A DNA stretch of 64,000 bases, taken from contig CAIVZM010000024.1 in NCBI GenBank assembly GCA_903910385.1, positions 1 through 64,000 of the forward strand, written 5' to 3'. The notes under the pieces were generated by a model. The model made no database searches. It was not told where the DNA came from and worked only from the letters and a program-made list of their open reading frames with translations. Source of the DNA: an uncultured Armatimonadota bacterium (GTDB lineage Bacteria > Armatimonadota > Armatimonadia > Armatimonadales > Armatimonadaceae). Positions 1 through 9,605 of this stretch are shown here, in pieces. Position 1 is the first letter of the stretch, and every line of letters begins with the position of its first letter. The translations under genes and the position numbers were made by a program.

Positions 1-103
1 CGATAGGCTCAAAACAATATCTCAAGCTCTGCAATTCAACCAGAATGATGGGCATTATCGTCATCTCACGAATGTGTCCAACTCTATTTCAAGAGAGTAT
101 ATT

Positions 104-709
104 TCATGCGCTCTCTTCCGTAGAATTCTGCATTTTTCGAAACGCATTCGCAGCGACCAGCAAACATAGGCCGCCGGCGAGGGAAGCGATTGTCAGGAGG
201 GTCAGGAATCCTACATAAAATAGGACAAAATAAAAGGTATCCGGTATGATCGAACCCATCGTCAGAAGATAATAGATCAGGGCGATCAGTAGCGCTCCCG
301 ACTGCACGAGAGAAATAATTGCAACTGGGACAATCGATTTGTCCCACCATGTCGGTAGCAGAGCTTCCTGATAAAGACGCGTCTCCGTCTCGACAGGACT
401 TTCATCAATCGAGAGGAATGCGGATGCCATTCGCGCATAACCATTCATGGCGGCAAGTAAACAGACGGTTCCGCCGTAGAGCGTTACCACGAGCGCATAA
501 CCCGCAAGGAGCCAGAGGTCGTTCTCCGCATCTCTCTCAGTCACCCGCGTTGCCGTAAAAAAAGTCCCAACGATGGTCGTTACCAGTAACAATACCCCGG
601 AGACGATCCATACCGTCAGGGCAAAGGAACCAACCGGAGTGAACCATGCCGGCCAACCGTATTTCTCGAGGTAGCTTTTGTTTTCTTCTTTCGCCTTTGT
701 CGATGACAT
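104..709 (-). CDS. Four-helix membrane protein of unknown function
   Basis: This 201-residue inner-membrane protein belongs to no family I recognise. Four hydrophobic stretches lie near residues 20-45, 60-85, 125-150 and 155-185, with a charged N-terminus (TKAKEENKS) and a polar C-terminus. An upstream in-frame ATG at 730 lacks a ribosome-binding site. The ATG at 709 is preceded by AAGGAA about 11 bases away, so I chose 709. The gene stands alone, pointing out of the window, with the terminator of the next gene behind it. Function is unknown. Confidence 0.6.
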   Translation of the reverse strand: MSSTKAKEENKSYLEKYGWPAWFTPVGSFALTVWIVSGVLLLVTTIVGTFFTATRVTERDAENDLWLLAGYALVVTLYGGTVCLLAAMNGYARMASAFLSIDESPVETETRLYQEALLPTWWDKSIVPVAIISLVQSGALLIALIYYLLTMGSIIPDTFYFVLFYVGFLTLLTIASLAGGLCLLVAANAFRKMQNSTEESA

Positions 710-842
710 TGCGGGATCTATTCCTTGCATGATGTGCGCTTATTCTACCCGTGTAATGACTCGGCGGATTGTCCTTATTTTATTAGTGAATTCTCGCGTT
801 TTTCGCTAATCCAGATTTGGCTGAGATTTTTGGGGAAAAGTG

Positions 843-885
843 ACGCCCGAATGCCGTTCCTTAAAGTGAAACGGCATTCGGGCGT
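843..885 (-). terminator. Hairpin terminator after the NMT1-type gene
   Basis: A perfect 16-bp inverted repeat (left arm ACGCCCGAATGCCGTT) encloses an 11-base loop, 31 bases beyond the stop of the minus-strand binding-protein gene. There is only a short T-rich stretch after it, so it may act as a terminator or as an mRNA-stabilising hairpin. Confidence 0.65.
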
Positions 886-915
886 TCTGTGTGGAATAAA
901 GCGAAAGCGGACGGT

Positions 916-1980
916 TCAGGGTTTGGCGTCAGCAATGCGACGCATATCTATATCGGCTGATTTGATATCTTTAGGGATGAAGGAGCGATCAACAATGTCC
1001 GCCGCCAGAATGCGTTTACTCAGGATACCTGTCTCCACTCCCATGTCCGCGATTTTCTGAATTTCTTCATCCGAAGGCGTCAGCATCCGGTAACTGACAC
1101 GATCCGGCGGGCTGGTGAGGACATACTTGATCAAATCTTCCTTTTGCTTGAAGTAGCCTGTGGCGACCTTCGCCGCTTCTGCGCGATGGGTTTCCGCCCA
1201 TTCGCCGCTTTGAGCGATTCCTCTCACCAGTTCGCGCACTTCTTCGGGATGATCTTTGATCAGGTCTTCTGTCACTACCAGAACGCAGGAGATAAAATGT
1301 GGCCAGATGTCCTTAGCGTGATACAGAACGCGACCGGTGCCGTCCAATTCCGCACGTGCGGCATGCGGCTCACCCACGAAATAAGCGTCGATCGCTTTAG
1401 AAGCCAGCGCTCCCGGCATATCCGGGGGTGGCAATTCAACGAATTTGATGTCGGCTGGATTGACTCCCTGATCACGCATCAATTTATTGATGACCAGATA
1501 TTGATTACTGTACTTGCTGGGAATAGCAAATGTCTTGCCTTTCAGATCACTCAAATTTTTGGCAGGATCTTCTTTGCGGATCATTACCGTTGAGCCATCG
1601 CGATGCCCCAGATAGCAAATCTTGACCGGGATTCCCTGTTCACGTAGTTTCATCGCCAGTGGCGCGATCATGAAAGTCGCTTTCAAGCGTCCCGCTTTGA
1701 TGGATTCGGAGACGGTGGGGAAGTCGGTAAACCGTTGCGATGCGAAATGCATCGTCGAACTGGTCTTCGAGGCGAAATCCGTGACCGGACAGGTCAGGTG
1801 ACAGGTAACCGGCAAAAATCCGACGCTTAGCGTCTTTTTCTCGCCGGAAGCGACATTCCCGGAAGGCGAATTTCCGCCTGCCGAAGTTCCTCGGTCACCG
1901 ACTCCATATCGTAAAAAAAACAAAATCCCCAGAACAGCGACCGCACCCAGAGCGATACGGACGGGAAGTGAACGCAACAT
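916..1980 (-). CDS. NMT1/SsuA-type ABC transporter substrate-binding protein
   Basis: This 354-residue periplasmic binding protein is of the nitrate/sulfonate/taurine type (NMT1-like). It would capture a small organic or anionic nutrient and hand it to an ABC permease. An N-terminal hydrophobic anchor (about residues 8-24) is followed by a Ser/Gly-rich linker and the core, with VGFLPVTCHLTCPV at the first strand and a later FVGEPHAARAE segment typical of the family. The TTG at 1998 extends the frame. ATG 1980 has GGAAAG ten bases upstream and is preferred. No permease or ATPase gene lies nearby, so its partners must be elsewhere. The substrate cannot be told from sequence. Confidence 0.8.
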   Translation of the reverse strand: MLRSLPVRIALGAVAVLGILFFLRYGVGDRGTSAGGNSPSGNVASGEKKTLSVGFLPVTCHLTCPVTDFASKTSSTMHFASQRFTDFPTVSESIKAGRLKATFMIAPLAMKLREQGIPVKICYLGHRDGSTVMIRKEDPAKNLSDLKGKTFAIPSKYSNQYLVINKLMRDQGVNPADIKFVELPPPDMPGALASKAIDAYFVGEPHAARAELDGTGRVLYHAKDIWPHFISCVLVVTEDLIKDHPEEVRELVRGIAQSGEWAETHRAEAAKVATGYFKQKEDLIKYVLTSPPDRVSYRMLTPSDEEIQKIADMGVETGILSKRILAADIVDRSFIPKDIKSADIDMRRIADAKP

Positions 1981-2127
1981 AGCGACCCGACTTTCCAAAA
2001 ACGATTTGATATGAGTATATCTTGAATCCCAGAATTCAAAACCCTGCGCTCAAACGTCCGGCATTTTCGTTTCTCGTTGCCTATTGAATCGGGTGAAGCG
2101 GCATGAACAAAATCGTCAAGATAAAGT

Positions 2128-4770
2128 ATGCAAGTGACAAGATCAATATTCTCCTTTAACTTGAACAACTTAAACCCGGTTCTTTTCGTTGTGTTTTTTC
2201 TGTTTGTCAGTCTGATACCCTCTCGTGTGAACGCGCAGGGTGTGGTGACGCCTCCTGCCTTTCTGGATTCCTGGTCTGAGATCAAGGTATGGCTGGAAAG
2301 TCCGCTTCCTCAGGAGCGGATGGCAGATAAGTTCTCGGTTCGGATCGATGGGAGAATAACGCCTATCGCCTCAGTGACCGGTTCGGGCGAACCGGAACGC
2401 GATCGTGTCTTGCCGCAGACTCCGGGGCGGATCATTCTCGCCGGAACCATACAATCCGCACTCGGCGGTAAAGACTGGGATCCCGATGGCGAGGTCACCC
2501 AGATGAAAGAGGAAAAACGGGGCGTCTTCACGCTGACCGTTCTCCTGCCCGGTGGTCGTTACGAGTACAAAATCACTCGCGGCGGTTCCTGGGACGAAAA
2601 TTACGGTCAGGACTTTGTTCGCAACGGCAAAAACCTTGCTCTCACTGTTCCCGTCGGAGGAAAGATCGTCAAATTCTGGATGGATTTTGAGCGGCGTCAA
2701 GTTCTGAATTCGCTCGAAAACCCGGAAGAAGTCATTGCGCCAACGACACTCCCGCCACGACCTGCCGCTCCAAAGATCAACAAATATCGGGTCGCTTCCC
2801 TGACACTGGCGGTTCCGTTGACCCCGGAGCAAATCACTTCCTCTGTGATCGTAATGGACAATCAGGGGAAGACTCGGACAGTCGTCGCTCGTGAAGTGCT
2901 GAGTCAATCTGCGTTTTACTATCCCGGCGCCGATCTCGGCTCCCGCTGGAGTAAAGGGCAGACTTCGTTCAAAGTCTGGTCTCCGGTTTCCACTTCCGCC
3001 CGGTTGCTCTTGTTCACCACCGCAACCGGAGGCAAGCCTCGTGAAGTTCCGATGCGACGTCAATCCGCAGGAGTCTGGTCTGCACTGGTTCCCGGCGATT
3101 TGAACGGGGTGTACTATCAATACGCCTTCGAATCTTACGGCAAACGGCGCATTGCGGCGGACATCAATTGTTATTCCGCCAGCCCGGATTCGCGCCGCTC
3201 ACGGGTGATCGATCTGAAAAGTACAAACCCGCCGGGTTGGTCGCCGCCCGTAGGCAACCGCCCGTATGTAACCGATGCCATCATTTATGAACTCCATGTA
3301 CGCGATTTCACCATTCGCCCGTCGAGCGGAGTCCCGGCGGACAAGCGGGGGAAATATGCCGGTCTTGCGTTCAGGGGCGCCCGCGTTCCCGGAACCAATT
3401 TCCGTACCGGGCTGGACTATCTGACAGGTCTGGGAGTCACAGATATTCATCTGCTGCCGGTGCAGAACTTCCTGACTTCAAGCGCGACGGAGTACACCTG
3501 GGGATATGCGACCAATCTGTTCAATATGCCGGAAGAGTCGTACAGCATGACTCCCAACGACCCGACCGGGGTCATTCGGGAATTCAAGGGAATGGTGAAC
3601 GGTTTTCATGAGGCAGGACTTCGTGTCGTCCTCGATGTCGTTTACAACCATACCTGGCCGCCGAGTGGGGAAGGGTCGGCGTTCTGGCAGACCGTTCCCT
3701 ATTACTATTTCCGAACCAATGATCGGGGTGACCTGCTCAATGAGTCTGGAGTCGGTAACGCTCTCAATGATGACCGTCCGATGGTGCGGAAGTTCGTCCG
3801 CGATAGTCTGCTCTACTGGCTGACCGAATATAAAGTGGACGGTTTCCGATTCGATTTGATGGGGATGTTTCAGCGGGAAAGCGTTCTGGACTGGGCGAAG
3901 GCATTACGTGCGCAACGACCTGATGTGCTTTTGTACGGAGAACCCTGGACGGGAGGTGGACCGATCCGTTTCGGCAAGGGCGATCAACGCGGCGCCGGAG
4001 TCGCTGTTTTCAACGATTACTTTCGGACCGCTTTCCGAGGCGATGCGGATGGCTCACTCCCCGGTTTCGCGATGGGCGGCAAAGTGGACGAAAATGCGCT
4101 CCAGAAAGCAATCACCGGATGGATAGACAGCCCCGGCAAGAAGGATGGATTTACCGATAGCCCGCAGGAAACCATCAATTATGTTTCCGCACATGACAAC
4201 CTGACGCTCTGGGACAAAGTGGTGAAATCTTTGCCGGGCGCATCGTTACAGATTCGAGGTTCCGCCGTTCGTCTTGCCGCCGCCGCAACTCTGCTATCTC
4301 AGGGCATTCCCTTTATTGAAGGAGGAACGCCTATCGGGCGTACGAAGGGCGGAAACCCGAATTCGTATAATGCGGGAGATATTGTCAACGGTTACGATTG
4401 GGCGATTGCGCCGCAATTCGCCGCGATTCGCGACTACTATCAAGGATTGATTCGCCTTCGGAAAGCGCACCCTGTTTTTCGACTGTCCTCAGCGGAGGAG
4501 GTGAGACGGACGCTCCGGTTCTTACCGGCGCGTTCGCTGCCAAAAAATACCATTGCATTCACTCTCACCGGAGTCGCCGATCGTTCGCGAAAGACGTATC
4601 GGGAATATCTGGTGATTTTGCACGGCGGTAATGAATGGCAGGCGTTATCTCTACCTGCCGGGACATGGTCGGTACTGGCGGACTCAATGATTGCGGATGC
4701 GACACCGCACGATACGGTGACCAATTTATTGCGATTACAACCGCTAACCGCTTATGTTTTTGCGCGATAA
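2128..4770 (+). CDS. pulA: Secreted type I pullulanase (GH13)
   Basis: An 880-residue exported glycoside hydrolase that should cleave alpha-1,6 branch points in pullulan, amylopectin or glycogen. A signal peptide covers residues 1-36 (ending VNAQG). Next come an X25-type starch-binding region around 95-185, a CBM48-like beta domain around 270-350, and the GH13 barrel starting near YELHVRDFT (about 387). The catalytic set is visible: the Asp nucleophile in VDGFRFDLMG (about 575), the Glu acid in YGEPWTGG (about 604) and the transition-state Asp in YVSAHDN (about 689). A C-terminal beta domain follows. Length and order fit secreted type I pullulanases. It is divergent from the binding-protein gene and only 35 bases ahead of the next gene. 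Confidence 0.9.
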   Translation: MQVTRSIFSFNLNNLNPVLFVVFFLFVSLIPSRVNAQGVVTPPAFLDSWSEIKVWLESPLPQERMADKFSVRIDGRITPIASVTGSGEPERDRVLPQTPGRIILAGTIQSALGGKDWDPDGEVTQMKEEKRGVFTLTVLLPGGRYEYKITRGGSWDENYGQDFVRNGKNLALTVPVGGKIVKFWMDFERRQVLNSLENPEEVIAPTTLPPRPAAPKINKYRVASLTLAVPLTPEQITSSVIVMDNQGKTRTVVAREVLSQSAFYYPGADLGSRWSKGQTSFKVWSPVSTSARLLLFTTATGGKPREVPMRRQSAGVWSALVPGDLNGVYYQYAFESYGKRRIAADINCYSASPDSRRSRVIDLKSTNPPGWSPPVGNRPYVTDAIIYELHVRDFTIRPSSGVPADKRGKYAGLAFRGARVPGTNFRTGLDYLTGLGVTDIHLLPVQNFLTSSATEYTWGYATNLFNMPEESYSMTPNDPTGVIREFKGMVNGFHEAGLRVVLDVVYNHTWPPSGEGSAFWQTVPYYYFRTNDRGDLLNESGVGNALNDDRPMVRKFVRDSLLYWLTEYKVDGFRFDLMGMFQRESVLDWAKALRAQRPDVLLYGEPWTGGGPIRFGKGDQRGAGVAVFNDYFRTAFRGDADGSLPGFAMGGKVDENALQKAITGWIDSPGKKDGFTDSPQETINYVSAHDNLTLWDKVVKSLPGASLQIRGSAVRLAAAATLLSQGIPFIEGGTPIGRTKGGNPNSYNAGDIVNGYDWAIAPQFAAIRDYYQGLIRLRKAHPVFRLSSAEEVRRTLRFLPARSLPKNTIAFTLTGVADRSRKTYREYLVILHGGNEWQALSLPAGTWSVLADSMIADATPHDTVTNLLRLQPLTAYVFAR

Positions 4771-4805
4771 TCTATGAAGGGACACGATTCGGGTAGTATA
4801 CAATT

Positions 4806-5462
4806 ATGCCAGGTTCGTCCTTTTCTTTACCGCTGTATTTTGACTACGGAGCGACGTTTCTGTGGGCATTGAGCGGTGGATTATACGGGGCGAAGCGAGG
4901 ATACGATGTCGCGGGCATCGCCGCAATCGCTCTGGTATCTTCGCTGGGCGGCGGATTATTGCGTGATGGCGTCTTTTTGCAAAACGGACCACCGGCGATG
5001 ATTATGACGCCAGCCTACCTGATAATCGTATCGTTCGCGACGATTCTGGTGGTAGGATTCGGGAGACGCGTCGATAACTGGATATGGTTAGACTCTGCGG
5101 TGCAAATGGCGGATGCGCTGGGGATCGGTGGGTATGCGGTTGTCGGCGTTTCCAAGGCGTTGGCGCTGAACATTCCGCCCTACGGGGCTGCCCTGATAGG
5201 AATCGTCAATGCGGTCGGCGGAGGAATGCTTCGCGATACCCTCACCGGTGAGGAGCCGCAAATCTTCAAACCGGGAACTCTAATGGCCCTCGCCGCGCTT
5301 GCGGGATGCGTCGCCTACCTCGCCTTAACGCTACTGGCGCGAATGGATGGGCAGTTCGCTGCCTGGATTACCATTGCACTATGTTTTGTTCTACGCGCCG
5401 CTTCGGTCCGATACAAACTGATCACACACGCCGTCCGCGGAGTCTATGAACCGTCCGAATGA
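4806..5462 (+). CDS. UPF0126/TRIC-family cation channel-like membrane protein
   Basis: A 218-residue membrane protein with about seven helices built from two repeats. Each repeat carries the signature Gly-rich turn followed by Arg-Asp: LGGGLLRDGVF in the first half and VGGGMLRDTLTGE in the second. This is the UPF0126 family, related to trimeric intracellular cation channels, some of which conduct potassium. A TATACAAT sequence ends just before the ATG, too close for a normal start site. Together with the 35-base gap this leaves open whether the gene is read through from the pullulanase. Its physiological ion is unknown. Confidence 0.85.
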   Translation: MPGSSFSLPLYFDYGATFLWALSGGLYGAKRGYDVAGIAAIALVSSLGGGLLRDGVFLQNGPPAMIMTPAYLIIVSFATILVVGFGRRVDNWIWLDSAVQMADALGIGGYAVVGVSKALALNIPPYGAALIGIVNAVGGGMLRDTLTGEEPQIFKPGTLMALAALAGCVAYLALTLLARMDGQFAAWITIALCFVLRAASVRYKLITHAVRGVYEPSE

Positions 5463-5502
5463 TACAATGTGACGGTAGTTCAGGGCGCCGCTCGATAGCC
5501 AT

Positions 5503-5508
5503 TAATCT
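5503..5508 (+). promoter_or_regulatory. -10 box (TAATCT), predicted leaderless start
   Basis: TAATCT lies seven bases before the ATG at 5516. This matches the spacing seen at several other genes here and favours 5516 over the ATG at 5459, which overlaps the previous stop codon. Confidence 0.45.
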
Positions 5509-5515
5509 GATAAAA

Positions 5516-6316
5516 ATGAAAAAACACGTCAAAAACGCCGCTATTGTCGTTCTCTTTCTGGCGGTTCTGGGTTATTTCCTCCCCTATGTCTGTGCGGCGT
5601 TCATCTTACTGGGTCTTTACGATGTTCTGCGAAACACACGCCGGGATTCGTCCGTCCTGTTGCAGTATTTTACTGGGAACGGCGTTCTTACATGGGCGCT
5701 TTCTCCCTTCAATACGGTGATGGATATCCTGACCCTGCCTTACCTGAACAAAGGAATCTATACCCTCAGCGATTTGCCCAAGGCATATCAGGATGAAATC
5801 CGGTCTTTGATCGATACGGCATATCAGCAAAAACTGGTTGAGCGATTGGAGCCGCACACAAAAGATAAACCCCGGACGATGATATTCTTCAAATGGTACG
5901 GTTCGAATATCAACACTCCGGTAGATGTGCCGGAATACCACTGCCCTTACAAATATATCCGCACGATTGGCGTGTCCGTCTTCAATCGGCGCGAATCCAC
6001 TTCTCGACATTTCGGACCGATGCGAGCGACTCTGCGAGTCCTTTACAATCTGAACGATATGGAGGATAATTCCGCCTATATCGAGGTCGGTAAGGTAAAA
6101 CAGTACTGGCGCGAGGAAAAGCTCTTCATCTTCGATGATACCTTGCTACATCAGTCGTTCAATGAATCGGACAAGGCGCGTTATTGTCTCTTTGTGGATA
6201 TTCTTCGACCATCGCTGATTCCCCCGCTGATGTCGGGCATCGTGACAGTGATTCGCACGTTCCTGAAGAGCGTCAACTTCATTTTCTATAAAAACTGGGA
6301 AGTCATCAAGAGTTAG
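5516..6316 (+). CDS. LpxO-like aspartyl/asparaginyl beta-hydroxylase-family dioxygenase
   Basis: A 266-residue membrane-anchored enzyme with an N-terminal hydrophobic segment (about residues 8-34) and a C-terminal Asp/Asn beta-hydroxylase domain, which uses iron and 2-oxoglutarate. The fold's landmarks are visible: SRHFGPMRATLRVLYNL holds the first His, and FIFDDTLLHQSFNESDKARY holds the second His and the Arg that binds 2-oxoglutarate. The anchor, the MIFFKWYGS segment and the size resemble LpxO, which hydroxylates lipid A acyl chains. A peptide or other lipid substrate is also possible. An alternative ATG at 5459 overlaps the preceding stop as ATGA and would add 19 residues. Confidence 0.75.
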   Translation: MKKHVKNAAIVVLFLAVLGYFLPYVCAAFILLGLYDVLRNTRRDSSVLLQYFTGNGVLTWALSPFNTVMDILTLPYLNKGIYTLSDLPKAYQDEIRSLIDTAYQQKLVERLEPHTKDKPRTMIFFKWYGSNINTPVDVPEYHCPYKYIRTIGVSVFNRRESTSRHFGPMRATLRVLYNLNDMEDNSAYIEVGKVKQYWREEKLFIFDDTLLHQSFNESDKARYCLFVDILRPSLIPPLMSGIVTVIRTFLKSVNFIFYKNWEVIKS

Positions 6317-6339
6317 GTCTTGATTTTCAACGATTAATT

Positions 6340-7521
6340 ATGGGTATCGAAATACGTAGCCTGAGCGCGGAAGACAGTCATGCGCACAATATCCTGATGA
6401 ATCATGCGTTCGGCAAGGGGCGTGTGGTCGAAGCGCCTGCGGCAGATGCCACACCTGAGGCGAAAAAGGATACATACGGAGTCTTCGACAACGGCAAAAT
6501 TCAGGCTGCCTTGAGCGTCGCCCCTTTTATCGCTCACTGGGGATCGAACCGGACATTGTCCATGGGCGGCATTGCAGGCGTCGCCACCTTCGCTTCGGCG
6601 CGAGGACGCGGATATGCGGAAGCGCTTCTTAAAAAGTCGCTGGAAGTTCAGCGGGATTCCGGTCAGACCATCAGCGCATTAAATCCTTTCTCCTGGAAAT
6701 TTTACGCACGACATGGTTGGGAATGGGTTGGGAAGCGTTATCATGTCAAACTCCCGCTCAGGGAGCTTCCCACATTCCCCGGTGGAAAAGATGTCGTTCC
6801 GGTAACTCAAGACAACGTCAAAGAATTACTGGAACCGGTCTGCACGCGATTCGCCCGCAACTATCGGGGCGTCTTTACGTCGGAAACGCGACGGTGGGAC
6901 TCTACGCTTGATCATAGCGACGGGCGAACGACGCATGTTTACCAATATCCTGGTGATGGTTCCTATCTGCTATGGCGTTATAACGATAATGATGGCAACG
7001 GGGAAGTGAGAGAATTCATCGCGAATTCTCCGGAAGGGTTTCGGGCGCTACTTGGTCTGCTGCATTACTTCGCGCCGCAATGCGAATATGCGACCCTGAC
7101 GCTACCCGCCGATACCCCACTATGGAATCTGTTCTATCACTGGAATGTGGATACAAACGCCCGCCCTGTCTTCATGGGACGCGTTGTGGACTTCGCCGCC
7201 GCATTACGTGAGATCGATGTTCCGCCTTCGGTGGGAGAAGGAAATGTCACTGTCTCCGTCTGGGATGAGCAGGCAGTCTGGAACTCCGGAGTCTGGCGTG
7301 TGACTGTTGCGGATGGAAAGGCGACTGCTTCTCTGATCGTTGGTGAGGCAAGCCCGGATGTTCAGTTAGATATTCGAGCGCTTTCACAGGCTTTCTGGGG
7401 GACGCCATCCCTTGCCGAGATCCGAACCGCTGGTCAGATTACAGTCAGCGATGAGAACGCATACGCGCTTTTATCGCGTCTTCTGCCCGCTTTCCCGGTC
7501 TTTACTCTGGACTTCTTTTAA
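6340..7521 (+). CDS. Eis-like GNAT acetyltransferase with SCP2-type C-terminus
   Basis: A 393-residue acetyltransferase of the Eis (enhanced intracellular survival) type, which transfers acetyl groups to amines such as aminoglycosides or lysines. The first GNAT domain has the acetyl-CoA loop around ASARGRGYAEALLKKSL and the NPFSWKFYARHGWEW segment. A second, degenerate GNAT half follows. A C-terminal sterol-carrier-like domain (about 290-393) ends in PVFTLDFF; in Eis proteins the terminal carboxylate takes part in catalysis. The true acceptor is unknown. The gene is in the same direction as its neighbours and 22 bases before the hydrolase gene. Confidence 0.85.
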   Translation: MGIEIRSLSAEDSHAHNILMNHAFGKGRVVEAPAADATPEAKKDTYGVFDNGKIQAALSVAPFIAHWGSNRTLSMGGIAGVATFASARGRGYAEALLKKSLEVQRDSGQTISALNPFSWKFYARHGWEWVGKRYHVKLPLRELPTFPGGKDVVPVTQDNVKELLEPVCTRFARNYRGVFTSETRRWDSTLDHSDGRTTHVYQYPGDGSYLLWRYNDNDGNGEVREFIANSPEGFRALLGLLHYFAPQCEYATLTLPADTPLWNLFYHWNVDTNARPVFMGRVVDFAAALREIDVPPSVGEGNVTVSVWDEQAVWNSGVWRVTVADGKATASLIVGEASPDVQLDIRALSQAFWGTPSLAEIRTAGQITVSDENAYALLSRLLPAFPVFTLDFF

Positions 7522-7543
7522 GCGGAAAACAGCAGGGATTGTC

Positions 7544-8326
7544 ATGAAGACCGTAGAATACCGACTGAGTATTACACGATACGAGATAGAGGGGATACCT
7601 CTCTATGTCTACGCCCCGCTTGGGAATGACTCTTCTCAGGAGACCATTTCCGAAGTGCTCCCTCTTGTCGTCGTTCTGCACGGACTCAATTCGCGTAAGG
7701 AGAACCAGTTGGCGTTCTCTCTGCGTCTGGTAAATGCAGGGTATCGCGTCTGCACGCTGGATTTACGGGGTCACGGCGAAAGACGTAATGAAGATACTGA
7801 CTTCTTGCGCTTGCACTGGAGCGAACCGCAATTCGCGCCTGCAATCGGTCGGACAATCATCGGAAGCGTTCTCGATATCGTCTCTGTGGTTTCAGAATTG
7901 GGAGTAGACCGTTATTATATCGCTGGACACTCGCTGGGCGGGCACATCGCATTGTTGACAGCGCTCGAAGACCCACGAGCGTCCGCCGTCTGTTGTATCG
8001 GAGGCAGCCTGGATCTTTCCGCGTTGCCGACTGATCCTGATCGTCCTTCCGATGTCGTGGCGCGGTACGACCCGGTTCGACGGGCGGATGCGCTCGCCCG
8101 AAAAAAAGTCCTGCTTCTTCATGGCGTCGATGACGCTACAGTGCCGATTACCGGGGCTTGGCGCCTCTGGAATGCCATGGAAACGTCCGGTAATCTGTCT
8201 CTCCACAGCTTTTTCCGCACGTATCCGGGCATCGGGCATGAACTTGCTCCCGTCCTTATGCAGGACTGTATCGAGTGGCTGCTGGCGCTGAACTCCGATT
8301 CGACGCCGAACTTCGAGACGTTATAA
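7544..8326 (+). CDS. Alpha/beta hydrolase
   Basis: A 260-residue cytoplasmic serine hydrolase of the alpha/beta fold. The triad is visible: Ser in the nucleophile elbow IAGHSLGGH, Asp in LLHGVDDATVP and His in YPGIGHELAP. The oxyanion region is VVLHGLNSRK. The frame is open upstream to 7412 inside the previous gene. The ATG at 7544, preceded by CAGGGA, gives the expected N-terminus. It probably acts as an esterase or dienelactone-hydrolase-like enzyme. The substrate cannot be assigned. Confidence 0.8.
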   Translation: MKTVEYRLSITRYEIEGIPLYVYAPLGNDSSQETISEVLPLVVVLHGLNSRKENQLAFSLRLVNAGYRVCTLDLRGHGERRNEDTDFLRLHWSEPQFAPAIGRTIIGSVLDIVSVVSELGVDRYYIAGHSLGGHIALLTALEDPRASAVCCIGGSLDLSALPTDPDRPSDVVARYDPVRRADALARKKVLLLHGVDDATVPITGAWRLWNAMETSGNLSLHSFFRTYPGIGHELAPVLMQDCIEWLLALNSDSTPNFETL

Positions 8327-8413
8327 AAAATCGATGAGATAACGTCCTGATCTTGTTGTCATCCTGTTTGTCGACCCTTTAAGAAAAATTACCGCCAGAA
8401 ACGACCTGAGACC

Positions 8414-9595
8414 ATGAATCCAACATTACAGAGTTTTCTTCACGAGCAACTGGATACCCTCAAGGCGCAACATCTTTACAAGCCGCTTCTGACCGTCACT
8501 TCCGCGCCGGGCGCTCGGGTGACTGTGGATGGTCGTGAGATGATCAATCTCGCCAGCAATAACTACCTGGGGCTTGCTGGAGATGAACGCCTTCGTGAGT
8601 CGGCCGCAAACGCCGCCCGGCAATTCGGGGCGGGAGCCGGCGCAGTACGCCCGATTATCGGAAATCTGAAATTACACGATGATCTCGAGGATACGCTGGC
8701 GAAGTTCAAAGGGGTCGAAGCGGTGATGGTCTTTCAATCCGGCTTCACCGCAAATGCCGGTACGATACCCACAATCACCGATGCCGACGATGCGATCCTC
8801 TCGGATGAACTCAACCATGCCTCTATCATCGATGGTTGCCGCCTTTCCAAAGCGAAACGAATGGCGTACAAGCATTGCGACATGGACTCACTGGAAGACG
8901 CTCTGAAAGCGACTCAGGAAGCGAAGAAACGCCTTATTATCACCGATGGGGTGTTTTCGATGGATGGCGATATCGCCCCGCTGGATAAAATCTGCGAACT
9001 CGCGGACCGATACAATGCCGCTGTCATGGTGGATGATGCGCATGGCTCTGGCGTAATGGGAAAGAATGGAAGGGGCACTGCCTACCACTTCGGAGTCAAA
9101 GACCGTGTCGATATTCAACTGGGAACGCTTTCCAAAGCGGTAGGTGTGGTCGGGGGCTATATCGCTGGCTCCGCCGCCCTGAAAGATTTCCTGACACAGC
9201 GGGCGCGTCCGTTTCTGTTCAGCACCGGGGTTCCGCCTGCAGTCGCAGCCGCCTGTATCACGGCGATCGAAATCATGGAACGCGACGACTCACTGACCGA
9301 ACGATTATGGGACAATACCCGTTACTGGCAGAATGGCCTGAAATCGCTCGGCTTCGATACCGGTGTCACCCAGACACCGATCACGCCGGTGATCGTCGGC
9401 GATGAAGCCAAAGCGCAGGAATTCCAGAAGGAACTCCGTGCGCGTGATATCCTCGCCCTCGCCATCGTCTTTCCCACCGTCGCACGGGGAAAAGCCCGAA
9501 TCCGATCGATGCCCAACGCCTCGCATAGCAAAGCGGACCTCGACGAAGCCTTGACTGCTTTCGCCGCCGCCGGGAAACAACTGGGACTGATTTAG
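8414..9595 (+). CDS. kbl: Glycine C-acetyltransferase (2-amino-3-ketobutyrate CoA ligase)
   Basis: A 393-residue PLP enzyme of the alpha-oxoamine synthase family. It most likely condenses glycine with acetyl-CoA or runs the reverse step of threonine breakdown. Features include NLASNNYLGLAGD near residue 45, GAGAGAVRPIIGN, the PLP-facing DDAHGSGVMGKNGRG and the Schiff-base Lys in GTLSKAVG (about residue 241). 8-Amino-7-oxononanoate synthase (BioF) is a close relative. The overall pattern suits Kbl better, and no biotin gene or threonine dehydrogenase lies next to it, so the substrate is not fixed by context. Confidence 0.8.
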   Translation: MNPTLQSFLHEQLDTLKAQHLYKPLLTVTSAPGARVTVDGREMINLASNNYLGLAGDERLRESAANAARQFGAGAGAVRPIIGNLKLHDDLEDTLAKFKGVEAVMVFQSGFTANAGTIPTITDADDAILSDELNHASIIDGCRLSKAKRMAYKHCDMDSLEDALKATQEAKKRLIITDGVFSMDGDIAPLDKICELADRYNAAVMVDDAHGSGVMGKNGRGTAYHFGVKDRVDIQLGTLSKAVGVVGGYIAGSAALKDFLTQRARPFLFSTGVPPAVAAACITAIEIMERDDSLTERLWDNTRYWQNGLKSLGFDTGVTQTPITPVIVGDEAKAQEFQKELRARDILALAIVFPTVARGKARIRSMPNASHSKADLDEALTAFAAAGKQLGLI

Positions 9596-9605
9596 TGTGA
9601 AGCGG

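Noticed and set aside
8414-9595. BioF (8-amino-7-oxononanoate synthase) as identity of the PLP enzyme
   Set aside because: Same superfamily, but the sequence pattern fits glycine C-acetyltransferase better and no biotin genes are adjacent. Not fully excluded.
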